Origin: Bacteroidetes bacterium 43-93 | GTDB lineage: Bacteria; Bacteroidota; Bacteroidia; Chitinophagales; Chitinophagaceae | Direction: 5' to 3' | Length of the DNA stretch: 64,000 bases | Assembly (NCBI GenBank): GCA_001897855.1 | Contig: MKUO01000017.1 | Coordinates: 186,001-250,000 of the forward strand | Shown here: positions 32,528 to 40,229 of the stretch, one piece after another | Layout of the letters: each line of letters opens with the position of its first letter | Numbering within the stretch: position 1 is the first letter of the stretch | The notes under the pieces: generated by a model | Database searches by the model: none | Seen by the model: the letters and a program-made list of their open reading frames with translations, nothing else | Told to the model about the DNA's origin: nothing | Program-made: the position numbers and the translations under genes

Positions 32528-35275
32528 TTATTGATTCAGGAATCTGATCTTACGTTTCTTTTGTTTGATCTCAAAAACAACATAGCTGTTCTCGTGGCTA
32601 AACAGATCTATTGTATAAGAAACCCTTGCAGCTTTAAAATCAGAGTCTGCAAAAGCATCTTCATTCAATGATACTGTGTATACGCCTTCGGGAACGAAAA
32701 GGTTGAAATTGCCGTTTTCGTCAGTAAAGGTTTTGTACTTATGTCCGGTGCTATCTTCAGCATTGATCTCAATCATATTCGCACCGTATTTGTATGTACT
32801 AAAATTGTCAGAAACAATTTTGATGCTGCCGTTTATCGCCCGCCCTTTTTTAAATGGCACCTGGTAAACAGTGTTATTCTTAATTGTAATTGATTGGATC
32901 GGACCATCTACCGGTACTAAATCTTCAGACTTACTGTTTACCAAATCCAGTTTGTAACTACCTTCTTTTACATTTTCATAGTCAACAATACCGTTTTCAT
33001 CCGTCATCATGATCTCGTCATTGATGCCCATATTCATAGCACCCAATGTTTTTTCGTCTTTGTCCTTTATGTTATTGCTGTTAGCATCATAGTATACAAC
33101 TACTTTCAGATCATAAAACTTGCGATGAGTTATTACCGGCAACTTTACACTTTGGCTAACCGTAAGTAGACCATAACGTGTCTGGTTTATTGGCAAGCCT
33201 TGCAATACATTGTCATCCCGCAATGGCATGTACCCGGTTAGTTGCACAAACGTTCCTGTCTTAATCGAATTATAGGTCAGGTTTGCCTCGATACCTGTCC
33301 GGGTATAGTTATCTTTCAAAGTTTTGTAGAACATGTACCGAACATTACCGAATAGCGTTTTCCTGAAGAAGTGGAAAGTAACATAGGGTCCTCCATTGAA
33401 GGTTTCATTATACACCCTTGAAACTTTTCCATTACCCTCATTGTTAACAATCGGTGTTCGTACATATGCACCGGACACACCAAAGAATTTCAGATTAGCA
33501 GATAGCATGTCGCTGGTAACAAGAGAGCTGATAGAATTGCTGTAAGCATTTTGCGACGTAAACGATACCTTGCTGGTACCCAGTTTATCAATTTTCTGCT
33601 CGATATTGATATCTGTATAATAGTAGTGATCGCTGTTAAACATGCTGGATACACCAGTTTGCTTATAAATACCTCCACCTACGCTACTATTGAAACGGCC
33701 GTTGTTATAACCCGCTATAAGTCCGTATTTTCTACTGTTGTAATTAAGTATATCGGTATTGAATAAAGTATCTCTAAAATAATTCCGGCGGATCTGGCTG
33801 ATACTATATATCGCACCCAAATACGGTTTACCAAATGAATAAGTAACACCGTGATTTTGCATGTTCAACCCCTTTTTATAACCGGGGAAATCTTTACCAT
33901 GAAAATCAACATTTGAATAGAAAGCCCATTTTTTGAAATTATAGGCAAAGTCGTACCCCATACTGATGTCACCGCTGGTATGCTTAATGGCTTTATTATC
34001 TTCTACCCCACCACCTATATTTGCTGACACCCTGAGATCATCTTTTTTGATGATCTGAACATTGTTATTTACTACAACTGCATCTATTTGATTGATCTTA
34101 TCAGCGTTTACTTCCGCTGTATTGGTTACTACCAGTTTATCCACGCCATATTTGGCTTTTGCCTGTATACCATCACTCTGGAAGATGCTCATTGCAGGGT
34201 CATGTATTACTGCTGCAATGCTATATTCTGTTTTATCTCCTTCTTTATAAGATATACGGGCGCCGTTACCTATAGCAATGAAGTTATCGCTAAGGCTTGT
34301 TTGCCCTGCTTGCACATGCCAGTTACGATAATCATAATTCGCAATAAAAATATTTTTCTGGATCAGGCCCTGGGTGGCACCAAACTGTTTGCTCCTGTAA
34401 TAGAGAGAAAGTGAATGTTCGCCAAACTGAAAAAGACCCCGGCCACCATAAGTATATGCCAGGTGGTTACCGTAAATCATTGCACCTGCTTCAAACGATA
34501 GGGGAATATTATTATAAGCTGATTGATTTTGCTTAACAGTACTTTGAGGCCTGTTTACCTTATAGTCGATATAGGCACTGTTGCTGTAGGAAGAGCGAAC
34601 GGTAAGATGTATTGTTTCCTTATAAAGTTTATTCCACTGTGCCGTTGATATTTTCAGTGGAAAATAATAAACAGTGTCTTTACCGGCAGGTAAGTTCACT
34701 TTTTCGTTGACGTCAATATTAAGATCGTAGTTCTTCCACTGTAATGTAAACAAATCACTTACATTGCCGGTGTTCTTCAGATGAACACCGAGATGCATTA
34801 CATCGGGCTTATCTACAAGTGTTATTTCCTGTATTGTTTGCTCAGACCTGAAACCGGGCTGCGCTTCTACATTAATATTGTAAAAGTAGCGTTGAGAATC
34901 TGCAGTGTTTTGCTGCCATAATACAAAATTCACTTTCTGCCAGGAAGCCGGAACATTCATTTGTTTCAGAATATTTACAGAGATATTCCTTACGGCGGCA
35001 GGAGGGATCTGAATAGAAATGTGGCTTAAGTTTCCGCCAAGGCTTTTCCACCCGTTGGGCAATGAAACATAACCATTAATAACAATAGTATCCGGAGAAA
35101 TATTGTTAATAAAGATATTATTGTATATAATCTTATTTTGTTTGTTTGAAACCAGGGAATCCCTGTAACTAACTGTAAATGTAGAGTCTTGATGCGACGA
35201 TGCAGTTACCTTAAGACTCAAGGTCACTGACATCAAAAAAGCGATGATCCAAAGGAGATGTTGTGCTTTTTTCAC
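32528..35275 (-). CDS. Large outer-membrane usher-like beta-barrel protein
   Basis: 915 residues, GTG start (GTG AAA AAA ...) giving signal peptide MKKAQHLLWIIAFLMSVTLS. Residues about 30-235 form two Ig-like domains, the second NEW3-like (VHLKNTGNVSDLFTLQWKNY). Residues about 250-720 are alternating amphipathic strands with aromatic girdles, consistent with a large outer-membrane barrel of 20 or more strands. Residues about 725-800 form an SdrD/CNA-B-like domain with an Asp-rich loop (DANSNNIKDKDE) and MMTDENGIVDYENVKEGSYKL. Residues 800-905 hold a second Ig-like domain with FTDENGNFNLFVPEGVYTVSL. N-terminal Ig, barrel and C-terminal Ig pair recalls fimbrial ushers, though sequence similarity to them is not evident. 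Inference: a Bacteroidota outer-membrane assembly platform. Confidence 0.75.
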   Translation of the reverse strand: MKKAQHLLWIIAFLMSVTLSLKVTASSHQDSTFTVSYRDSLVSNKQNKIIYNNIFINNISPDTIVINGYVSLPNGWKSLGGNLSHISIQIPPAAVRNISVNILKQMNVPASWQKVNFVLWQQNTADSQRYFYNINVEAQPGFRSEQTIQEITLVDKPDVMHLGVHLKNTGNVSDLFTLQWKNYDLNIDVNEKVNLPAGKDTVYYFPLKISTAQWNKLYKETIHLTVRSSYSNSAYIDYKVNRPQSTVKQNQSAYNNIPLSFEAGAMIYGNHLAYTYGGRGLFQFGEHSLSLYYRSKQFGATQGLIQKNIFIANYDYRNWHVQAGQTSLSDNFIAIGNGARISYKEGDKTEYSIAAVIHDPAMSIFQSDGIQAKAKYGVDKLVVTNTAEVNADKINQIDAVVVNNNVQIIKKDDLRVSANIGGGVEDNKAIKHTSGDISMGYDFAYNFKKWAFYSNVDFHGKDFPGYKKGLNMQNHGVTYSFGKPYLGAIYSISQIRRNYFRDTLFNTDILNYNSRKYGLIAGYNNGRFNSSVGGGIYKQTGVSSMFNSDHYYYTDINIEQKIDKLGTSKVSFTSQNAYSNSISSLVTSDMLSANLKFFGVSGAYVRTPIVNNEGNGKVSRVYNETFNGGPYVTFHFFRKTLFGNVRYMFYKTLKDNYTRTGIEANLTYNSIKTGTFVQLTGYMPLRDDNVLQGLPINQTRYGLLTVSQSVKLPVITHRKFYDLKVVVYYDANSNNIKDKDEKTLGAMNMGINDEIMMTDENGIVDYENVKEGSYKLDLVNSKSEDLVPVDGPIQSITIKNNTVYQVPFKKGRAINGSIKIVSDNFSTYKYGANMIEINAEDSTGHKYKTFTDENGNFNLFVPEGVYTVSLNEDAFADSDFKAARVSYTIDLFSHENSYVVFEIKQKKRKIRFLNQ

Positions 35276-35352
35276 GGGGGCAAATTGAGAACGATTGGGG
35301 TCGTTGATGAAAGAATGTGTTTTTTACCTCCCCTTCTCTTGTCCTTATACTG

Positions 35353-35388
35353 GTGGTGATATTGAATAAAGTTCGTGGTGATATTGAA
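35353..35388 (-). promoter_or_regulatory. 14-bp direct repeat at 22-bp spacing upstream of the usher-like gene
   Basis: GTGGTGATATTGAA occurs at 35353 and again at 35375 (on the minus strand TTCAATATCACCAC, 8 bases, TTCAATATCACCAC). The repeats lie 78-113 bases upstream of the GTG start. Perfect 14-mers two helical turns apart are a classic tandem-dimer operator. Confidence 0.55.
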
Positions 35389-35390
35389 AT

Positions 35391-35420
35391 TAAGCCCTTC
35401 CAAATGGAAGGAAGGGCTTA
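35391..35420. terminator. Terminator or attenuator between major pilin-like gene and usher-like gene
   Basis: Perfect 11-bp inverted repeat TAAGCCCTTCC / GGAAGGGCTTA with an 8-base loop, followed on the minus strand by AATTTCAAT. It ends the 35454 transcript and may let a fraction read on into 32528. Confidence 0.7.
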
Positions 35421-35453
35421 ATTTAATTGTATGCTATGAACTAGCAGTGTGGA

Positions 35454-36065
35454 TTAGTTCAAAGTAGCAGTGAAAGTAACTGTACCTTTGTAAGTACCAC
35501 CGTGCAGGTTCAGAGTGTAATAAGTACCAGGCAGGTTGTGTTTGAAAGCACCGATCATTGGAGTCAGGTGACGAACGAACATACCTTGGTTGCTAGAATA
35601 GCAATCTTGGTTAGAGCTGCTCAGGTGGTCAACTTGGTTCCAAGAATCAGAGAAACCAGGGCCAGTTACAGTCCAGAAAGGAATGTTGCTCAGACCAGAC
35701 AGACCAGCTTCTAAAGAAAGGTAGCTAGCTGGGAAATACCAACCTGCAACATCACCTGAAGCGTGAGCACCAGTTTGCTCCCTCATGCTAGTAGAAGAGA
35801 TAGCTACTTTACAGTTGCGGCTAGCAGACAGGTTAAATGGAGCGTTACCAACATTCCAACCGCCATTCAGGTCAAACCAAGAGTTTGGTTCAGAGCTCAT
35901 CAGGCTAGTGTTTTCGTTGTCGATGTCGATCCAGTTGTGCAGGTTCATTGTGATGTACAGATTTGCATCATCTTCAGAACGTTCAGCTGTTGAAGGAAGG
36001 ATGCTTTGTGCGTTTACTGCGAAAGAAGCGAAAGCCAGTGCAGATGCGAGAACGATTTTTTTCAT
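35454..36065 (-). CDS. Secreted pilin-like protein, probably abundant
   Basis: 203 residues. The signal peptide is MKKIVLASALAFASFAVNAQ. It is beta-rich with a WID pattern (MNLHNWIDIDNENTSL, NLSASRNCKVAIS, and terminal GGTYKGTVTFTATLN). The end resembles the GTYTANVVYTATQ ending of the other pilin-like proteins. Codons are strongly biased to C-ending forms for Asn, Asp, Tyr, His and Ile, unlike most neighbours, as in very highly expressed genes. It lies upstream of the usher-like gene with a terminator-like hairpin between. Interpretation as the major subunit is inference. Confidence 0.75.
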   Translation of the reverse strand: MKKIVLASALAFASFAVNAQSILPSTAERSEDDANLYITMNLHNWIDIDNENTSLMSSEPNSWFDLNGGWNVGNAPFNLSASRNCKVAISSTSMREQTGAHASGDVAGWYFPASYLSLEAGLSGLSNIPFWTVTGPGFSDSWNQVDHLSSSNQDCYSSNQGMFVRHLTPMIGAFKHNLPGTYYTLNLHGGTYKGTVTFTATLN

Positions 36066-36094
36066 TGCTTTTGATTTTTAAATGGTTAAAAAAA

Positions 36095-36137
36095 GTTTGT
36101 ATTGCAAATCTCTAACAAAACTTTAACGGATGTAAAC
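36095..36137 (-). promoter_or_regulatory. GTTAA-type repeats and ATTTGCAATACAAAC block upstream of gene 36065
   Basis: On the minus strand GTTTAC (from 36137), GTTAAA (from 36127) and GTTAGA (from 36116) are spaced 10 and 11 bp. The block ATTTGCAATACAAAC follows at 36109-36095. It is the same set of elements as before genes 21724 and 27553. Confidence 0.5.
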
Positions 36138-36723
36138 CCATTTACTCACCCGATAGCCACAAAACAACATGCAAAGGATAATCTGGTGATGTGGATTACG
36201 ATTTTATGAGCTAAAACAGGCACTCACACGAGTATTAAAACACCATGAAATGCTTAACAGTCAACGATTATAAGGAAAAGTATAATGAGTAAAAACAGAA
36301 TACTAAAAACAAGAATTTACACCTGCAATCTAATTGATATGACCTTTTGCGATAATGTTATTGAAAATGTCAACCACAGGATATCCACATTTTCGATAAA
36401 AAGAATGAAAATCAGTCATTTTTATCAATCAATTATAAATATCAATAATAAATTATAAATAATACATTGTAAACCAAACAACTACAATTAGTAAAAGGAC
36501 GGCAGGAAATTTTGGATTCACAAATGGTTAATAACCTGATAACATATCAACCATCAAATGTAGTTTATAGACATGGTTATGCACATGTATTAACATGTAA
36601 TGCACATATTAGGAATAAAATTAAAAAAAATTATTATAAGATTTTGCTCAAAAAAACAGCAGAATTGTCGCAAAAAGCACTTAAACGCATTATAATATAC
36701 CTACATTTGTATAAAGTAATGCA
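36138..36723. other. Intergenic region, AT-rich
   Basis: About 590 very AT-rich bases without a supported gene. A short frame (36512-36727) has random composition. A -7-like TACATTTG at 36702-36709 precedes the small gene at 36724. Confidence 0.5.
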
Positions 36724-36918
36724 ATGAAAAGCACCGTATTGATGATTTTACTCATCCCTGTTATAAGTTTCGCAGTTCCGCAAGTGGAAAGATCAAGCAC
36801 CAGCACCTCAACAACTACAACTTTTACAATTCCGGGAGATGCATCCCATTACACGGATACTACTAATAAAACCATGCCTCCTGTATCTAATGATAGTACA
36901 GGCCACGGTAATAAATAA
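36724..36918 (+). CDS. Small secreted Thr/Ser-rich protein inside the usher-like cluster
   Basis: 64 residues: signal peptide MKSTVLMILLIPVISFA, then a Ser/Thr-rich segment (SSTSTSTTTTFTIPGD) and an unstructured tail. It has its own -7 box TACATTTG 14 bases upstream, so the leader is short. No family recognised. It is too short for a folded pilin and might be a processed or glycosylated linker peptide. Confidence 0.5.
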   Translation: MKSTVLMILLIPVISFAVPQVERSSTSTSTTTTFTIPGDASHYTDTTNKTMPPVSNDSTGHGNK

Positions 36919-36953
36919 AAAATTGGCTTGAAAGCCAGGAAAGAAATAAAAAA

Positions 36954-36973
36954 GGCAGAGCTTATGCTCTGCC
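36954..36973. terminator. Intrinsic terminator between convergent small genes
   Basis: Perfect 8-bp inverted repeat GGCAGAGC / GCTCTGCC with loop TTAT. A second weaker hairpin, TGGCTT / AAGCCA, lies just upstream. Confidence 0.65.
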
Positions 36974-36998
36974 TTCGATATATATATTAGATATAGAC

Positions 36999-37487
36999 TT
37001 ACTGTGCTGAAACAGAAAATATCAGATTCAAACCATATTGTCCACCTTCGGCATTCCAGGGAGTGTCCATTTTCAGGTCAAGTGTATAATTATTAACCAC
37101 ATCGTCATTATCGCTGAATAATAAAGGTGTTGGGGAATTAGTCAGAGGTATGTATGCACTTTTGCCGGAAGGCTTGAGGCTAATGATATTACTTGAAACG
37201 GAAGTTCGGACATTAGAGGTCGACTTAAAGGCATTATTTCCGCTCTTCACACTCACCACCCAGGGGCAATTGCTTTTTACAGACAAATTAATGCAATTAC
37301 GATATTCCTTACCGTGGGCAAATTCTTCCAGATCTTCAAAACCGATTTGCATATTATTAGGATAGGTCACCTCTAGGTCTATTAATGAAGGCATACTTAC
37401 ATTTCCCTGCACTGTAGCGTTTTGACTATAACCAATCAATGGCAGTAAAAGCGATATCAATATTATATATGTATACCTTGAGATCAT
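36999..37487 (-). CDS. Secreted pilin-like subunit (cluster copy A)
   Basis: 162 residues, signal peptide MISRYTYIILISLLLPLIGYSQ. A beta-rich domain holds SLIDLEVTYPNNMQIGFEDLEEFAHGKEY, INLSVKSNCPWVVSVKSG and a C-terminal NLIFSVSAQ. The F-x-DLEEFAHG / SVKSN core corresponds to FNTVNDYANG / VVKSN of the paralogues at 21724 and 27553. The start overlaps the stop of gene 37484 by ATGA, so translation is coupled. Confidence 0.7.
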   Translation of the reverse strand: MISRYTYIILISLLLPLIGYSQNATVQGNVSMPSLIDLEVTYPNNMQIGFEDLEEFAHGKEYRNCINLSVKSNCPWVVSVKSGNNAFKSTSNVRTSVSSNIISLKPSGKSAYIPLTNSPTPLLFSDNDDVVNNYTLDLKMDTPWNAEGGQYGLNLIFSVSAQ

Positions 37488-38002
37488 GGCTTAGTCATAG
37501 TAAATTTAATTGTAAAATTATAGTTGTCCGGGCGAACGTGCTTGGTCAAAGGATTTAGTATAACATTATATACGAAAGAATAAGTATTGTTTCCGGGAAC
37601 AGGCGGCTGTGTAATGAGCAACATTGGATAACTGGATAATGCCACCGGATTGTTATCGGCTACTGCCGTACTGGAAGTTGAATTAAATAATTTCAGCGAT
37701 AACCAACCTTCGGGTACCGATCTTCTTTTATTTGAAAAGTCTATCTGTGCAAAGACCCTTGTATTCTCATGAGGAGAAGCTTTAAAGCTCAATTGAAAAG
37801 CATTGGTAACCACCTTGGGCTGCAATAACTCATCCACATTAGTGTACGTGAAATATGCCGGATTATTTATTTGAACGTTTATATCATAGGAGTTACCTAC
37901 TCCATTTGAATTTCCCGGGTTAGATGGAGGGCCGCCATAGGCAACCTGTGCAGAACACGCTACAGGCAATAACAATGACAATAGGAGTATATATTTTTTC
38001 AT
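37484..38002 (-). CDS. Secreted pilin-like subunit (cluster copy B)
   Basis: 172 residues, signal peptide MKKYILLLSLLLPVACSA. A Gly/Asn/Pro-rich start (GGPPSNPGNSNGVGN) leads into a beta domain: YDINVQINNPAYFTYTNVDELL, FQLSFKASPHENTRVFAQI, and terminal YNFTIKFTMTKP. It has the same layout as the neighbouring cluster copy A and sits upstream of it in a two-gene operon. It is divergent from the chaperone-like gene with 88 bases between, in which a TATATTTG box lies on this strand. Confidence 0.7.
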   Translation of the reverse strand: MKKYILLLSLLLPVACSAQVAYGGPPSNPGNSNGVGNSYDINVQINNPAYFTYTNVDELLQPKVVTNAFQLSFKASPHENTRVFAQIDFSNKRRSVPEGWLSLKLFNSTSSTAVADNNPVALSSYPMLLITQPPVPGNNTYSFVYNVILNPLTKHVRPDNYNFTIKFTMTKP

Positions 38003-38090
38003 AAGAATTATGCCAAAAACAGTAAATTCGCCTGCGATAAAATTATTTTTAAATTTATCTGACGAAAGTACATTACAAATATAACCATCA

Positions 38091-38981
38091 ATGCCAACGA
38101 AAAATCATTTATTATTATTATTTTTTTGCTGCGTAACTAGCTATTCTTTTGCCCAGACAAATAAGACAAAAGACTCTACAAACCACACACCAACAGCTGC
38201 AGATACATTAGCTGCTCGTAATCATTCTGATACACTTAAGAAACATAAAGTTGTATCTTTCGGTCCTGCATCATTTGATTTTAACCTTGATAAAGGAAAA
38301 TCAGGTAAGCAAAACTTCTATATTATTAACAGGAAGGATAAGGCATACCAGGTAAACCTAACAGTAAAAGACTTTATGAGGGACTCTGTAGGCAATATAC
38401 TTTTTTACGATGCAGGCACAACTAAAAATTCAGCCGCCAACTGGATAACACTCGACAAGACATACCTGGAAGTACCTCCGGGCAAAATAGGAACTGTAGT
38501 TGTAACTGTGAATGTTCCGGATTCTGTGAACACAGATCAGATGAAATGGGCAATGATAGTCGCTGATGTGCCAAGTGAAAACCTTCCCCCACACAAATCC
38601 GGTAACATCACCACCATTCTTGAAAATAAAATAAAAGTCGGATCTCACGTATATGTGAATTTTCCGGGATTAAGTAAAGAGCTGAAGATGCTGAGCTTTA
38701 AACCTAATACAGACAGCACTTATCAGATTGCAATAAAAAATGTTGGAGGTGCACAGATCAGATGTAATGTTTCAATAGAAGTTGCATCACAGCTCACCGG
38801 CGAAAAGAAAACTTTCACTGAAGAAGATGTACCTCTTTTCCCGGAACAAATTCGTTTGTTACAATTTAAATTACCAAAAGGCTCCTTCCCGGTAGGCAAG
38901 TACACTCTGGTTGCATTGGCAGATGCTCTGGATGATGATGTGCCTCTGGAAGCGGCTCAACTCGAAGTCGAATTGAAATAA
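38091..38981 (+). CDS. Exported two-domain chaperone-like/DUF916-like Ig protein
   Basis: 296 residues, signal peptide MPTKNHLLLLFFCCVTSYSFAQ. Two Ig-like domains: the first, residues about 55-170, with VSFGPASFDFNLDKGKSGKQNFYIINRKDKAYQVNLTVKDF and LEVPPGKIGTVVVTVNVP. The second, about 180-296, with PGLSKELKMLSFKPNTDSTYQIAIKNVGGAQIR and LLQFKLPKGSFPVGKYTLV. Two domains of this kind, the first ending in a strand for donor-strand type pairing, match PapD-like chaperones and the DUF916/DUF3324 WxL-binding proteins. It lies in the pilin cluster, so it likely binds or stabilises pilin-like subunits. Inference. Confidence 0.7.
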   Translation: MPTKNHLLLLFFCCVTSYSFAQTNKTKDSTNHTPTAADTLAARNHSDTLKKHKVVSFGPASFDFNLDKGKSGKQNFYIINRKDKAYQVNLTVKDFMRDSVGNILFYDAGTTKNSAANWITLDKTYLEVPPGKIGTVVVTVNVPDSVNTDQMKWAMIVADVPSENLPPHKSGNITTILENKIKVGSHVYVNFPGLSKELKMLSFKPNTDSTYQIAIKNVGGAQIRCNVSIEVASQLTGEKKTFTEEDVPLFPEQIRLLQFKLPKGSFPVGKYTLVALADALDDDVPLEAAQLEVELK

Positions 38982-38983
38982 AA

Positions 38984-39835
38984 ATGAACCCCAGGAAAGA
39001 CCCTCTATTTGTTTCGCTAATAATCGTTCTGTTTTGTCTTATAGTAGTAGGTGGTTATTACTATGGCAGGCACAGGCTAAGTATGTGGATCAATGGAGAA
39101 CCTTTAAATACCTCTGTCGTTACCAAAACAAAAAACTCACTTTCCGAAAATACAACGGTTACTATGTCCGGGATGCCTGCCGATAGCGGACAATTTTTGG
39201 ACGCGTCTGATAATATTGGCAGCAGAAACTCTAAAACCACTACAGGAAATACGGCTAATAACACAAACACGCAAACACCGGCCGGCCCCCAACAATTGAA
39301 TGAAAATATCGTTAGCCTGGTACCAAGAACGGATACCCCGGAATTCGGAAAATCAATTAAAGCAATTACTTCTTCATCAACAGATAACAGTGATGATGAA
39401 GATGAGAGTAAGCTAACTATTGAGTCTGTATCAGATATACCGGACGTTGTATGCCAGTTAAAAACCGGTAAATCACAAAAATTATCGGTTTACCCATCCC
39501 GTTCAGGCTGGCGCAGTATTTACCTGATTGCCCCCATTACAGATAGGAAAATGCTATCGCGTAAAAACCTCATCCAACCTGATTTTGAAGGAGTTAGCTA
39601 TCCTATATACAAAGCCGCCAAACTCAGCTTTAAAGGCAAAAAATATGATGTGATACACATCACATTTCAATCTACCTCTGTTGACGCTAAACATCCGTAC
39701 AGCATTCTGCTACAGTCCAATCCCAGCTTTGTGATCTTCGGAGAGCAAAAAAGTTCAGATATATATGTATTTGAAAATGGCCGGGTCTCAAAATTCACCC
39801 CCACTGCGGACAATTTTAATTTGACGGATAATTAA
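38984..39835 (+). CDS. Membrane-anchored accessory protein of the usher-like cluster
   Basis: 283 residues. One N-terminal membrane anchor (LFVSLIIVLFCLIVVGGYYYG) after a short basic N-terminus. Then about 110 residues of Ser/Thr/Asn-rich disordered linker, and a folded C-terminal domain from about residue 140 (SVSDIPDVVCQLKTGKSQKLSVYPSRSGWRSIYLIAP). No family recognised. It starts 2 bases after the chaperone-like stop, so it is translationally coupled and probably a partner that spans the periplasm. Confidence 0.65.
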   Translation: MNPRKDPLFVSLIIVLFCLIVVGGYYYGRHRLSMWINGEPLNTSVVTKTKNSLSENTTVTMSGMPADSGQFLDASDNIGSRNSKTTTGNTANNTNTQTPAGPQQLNENIVSLVPRTDTPEFGKSIKAITSSSTDNSDDEDESKLTIESVSDIPDVVCQLKTGKSQKLSVYPSRSGWRSIYLIAPITDRKMLSRKNLIQPDFEGVSYPIYKAAKLSFKGKKYDVIHITFQSTSVDAKHPYSILLQSNPSFVIFGEQKSSDIYVFENGRVSKFTPTADNFNLTDN

Positions 39836-39872
39836 AATTCTGTTATTTGCCGTCCTTAACTCTTAATTAATA

Positions 39873-39903
39873 AAAAAGAGGACTTTTTTAAAATCCTCTT
39901 TTT
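39873..39903 (+). terminator. Intrinsic terminator of the chaperone-like operon
   Basis: Perfect 10-bp inverted repeat AAAAAGAGGA / TCCTCTTTTT with an 11-base loop. Confidence 0.8.
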
Positions 39904-40229
39904 CTATTCACATGGAATAAATGGTTTACCAACCCTCTTAACCATTAAAGCTGCAAATGTAACGCATTAGTTTACGTCCCAACCTGTTTTTGCATTATTT
40001 TTTATTTGCACGTGTTTAAACGTGTTGTTTTTGGTGATTACTAACAGAATATCAATCACTAAAAAGTAATAATTAATTGATATAAGCTCTTGATTTATTA
40101 AAACAGATAATATAATTTAGCAAATCTAACCTAGCGAAACACACGATTTTGTTGATTATTTGTGGATAACGAGAGAGTACTTTAATAGAGGATTGAAAAA
40201 AGTACTTAAGACAAACAAACCATTACCAG
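39904..40229. other. Intergenic region, AT-rich, with palindromic segment
   Basis: About 330 bases without a gene. A CACGTGTTTAAACGTG segment near 40010 contains the perfect palindrome GTTTAAAC and could be an operator for the adhesin gene. No good TAnnTTTG with -33 was found just before 40230. Confidence 0.5.

Noticed and set aside
36512-36727. 71-residue open frame
   Set aside because: Random AT-rich composition, no signal or domain, and it overlaps the promoter of the better-supported gene at 36724.
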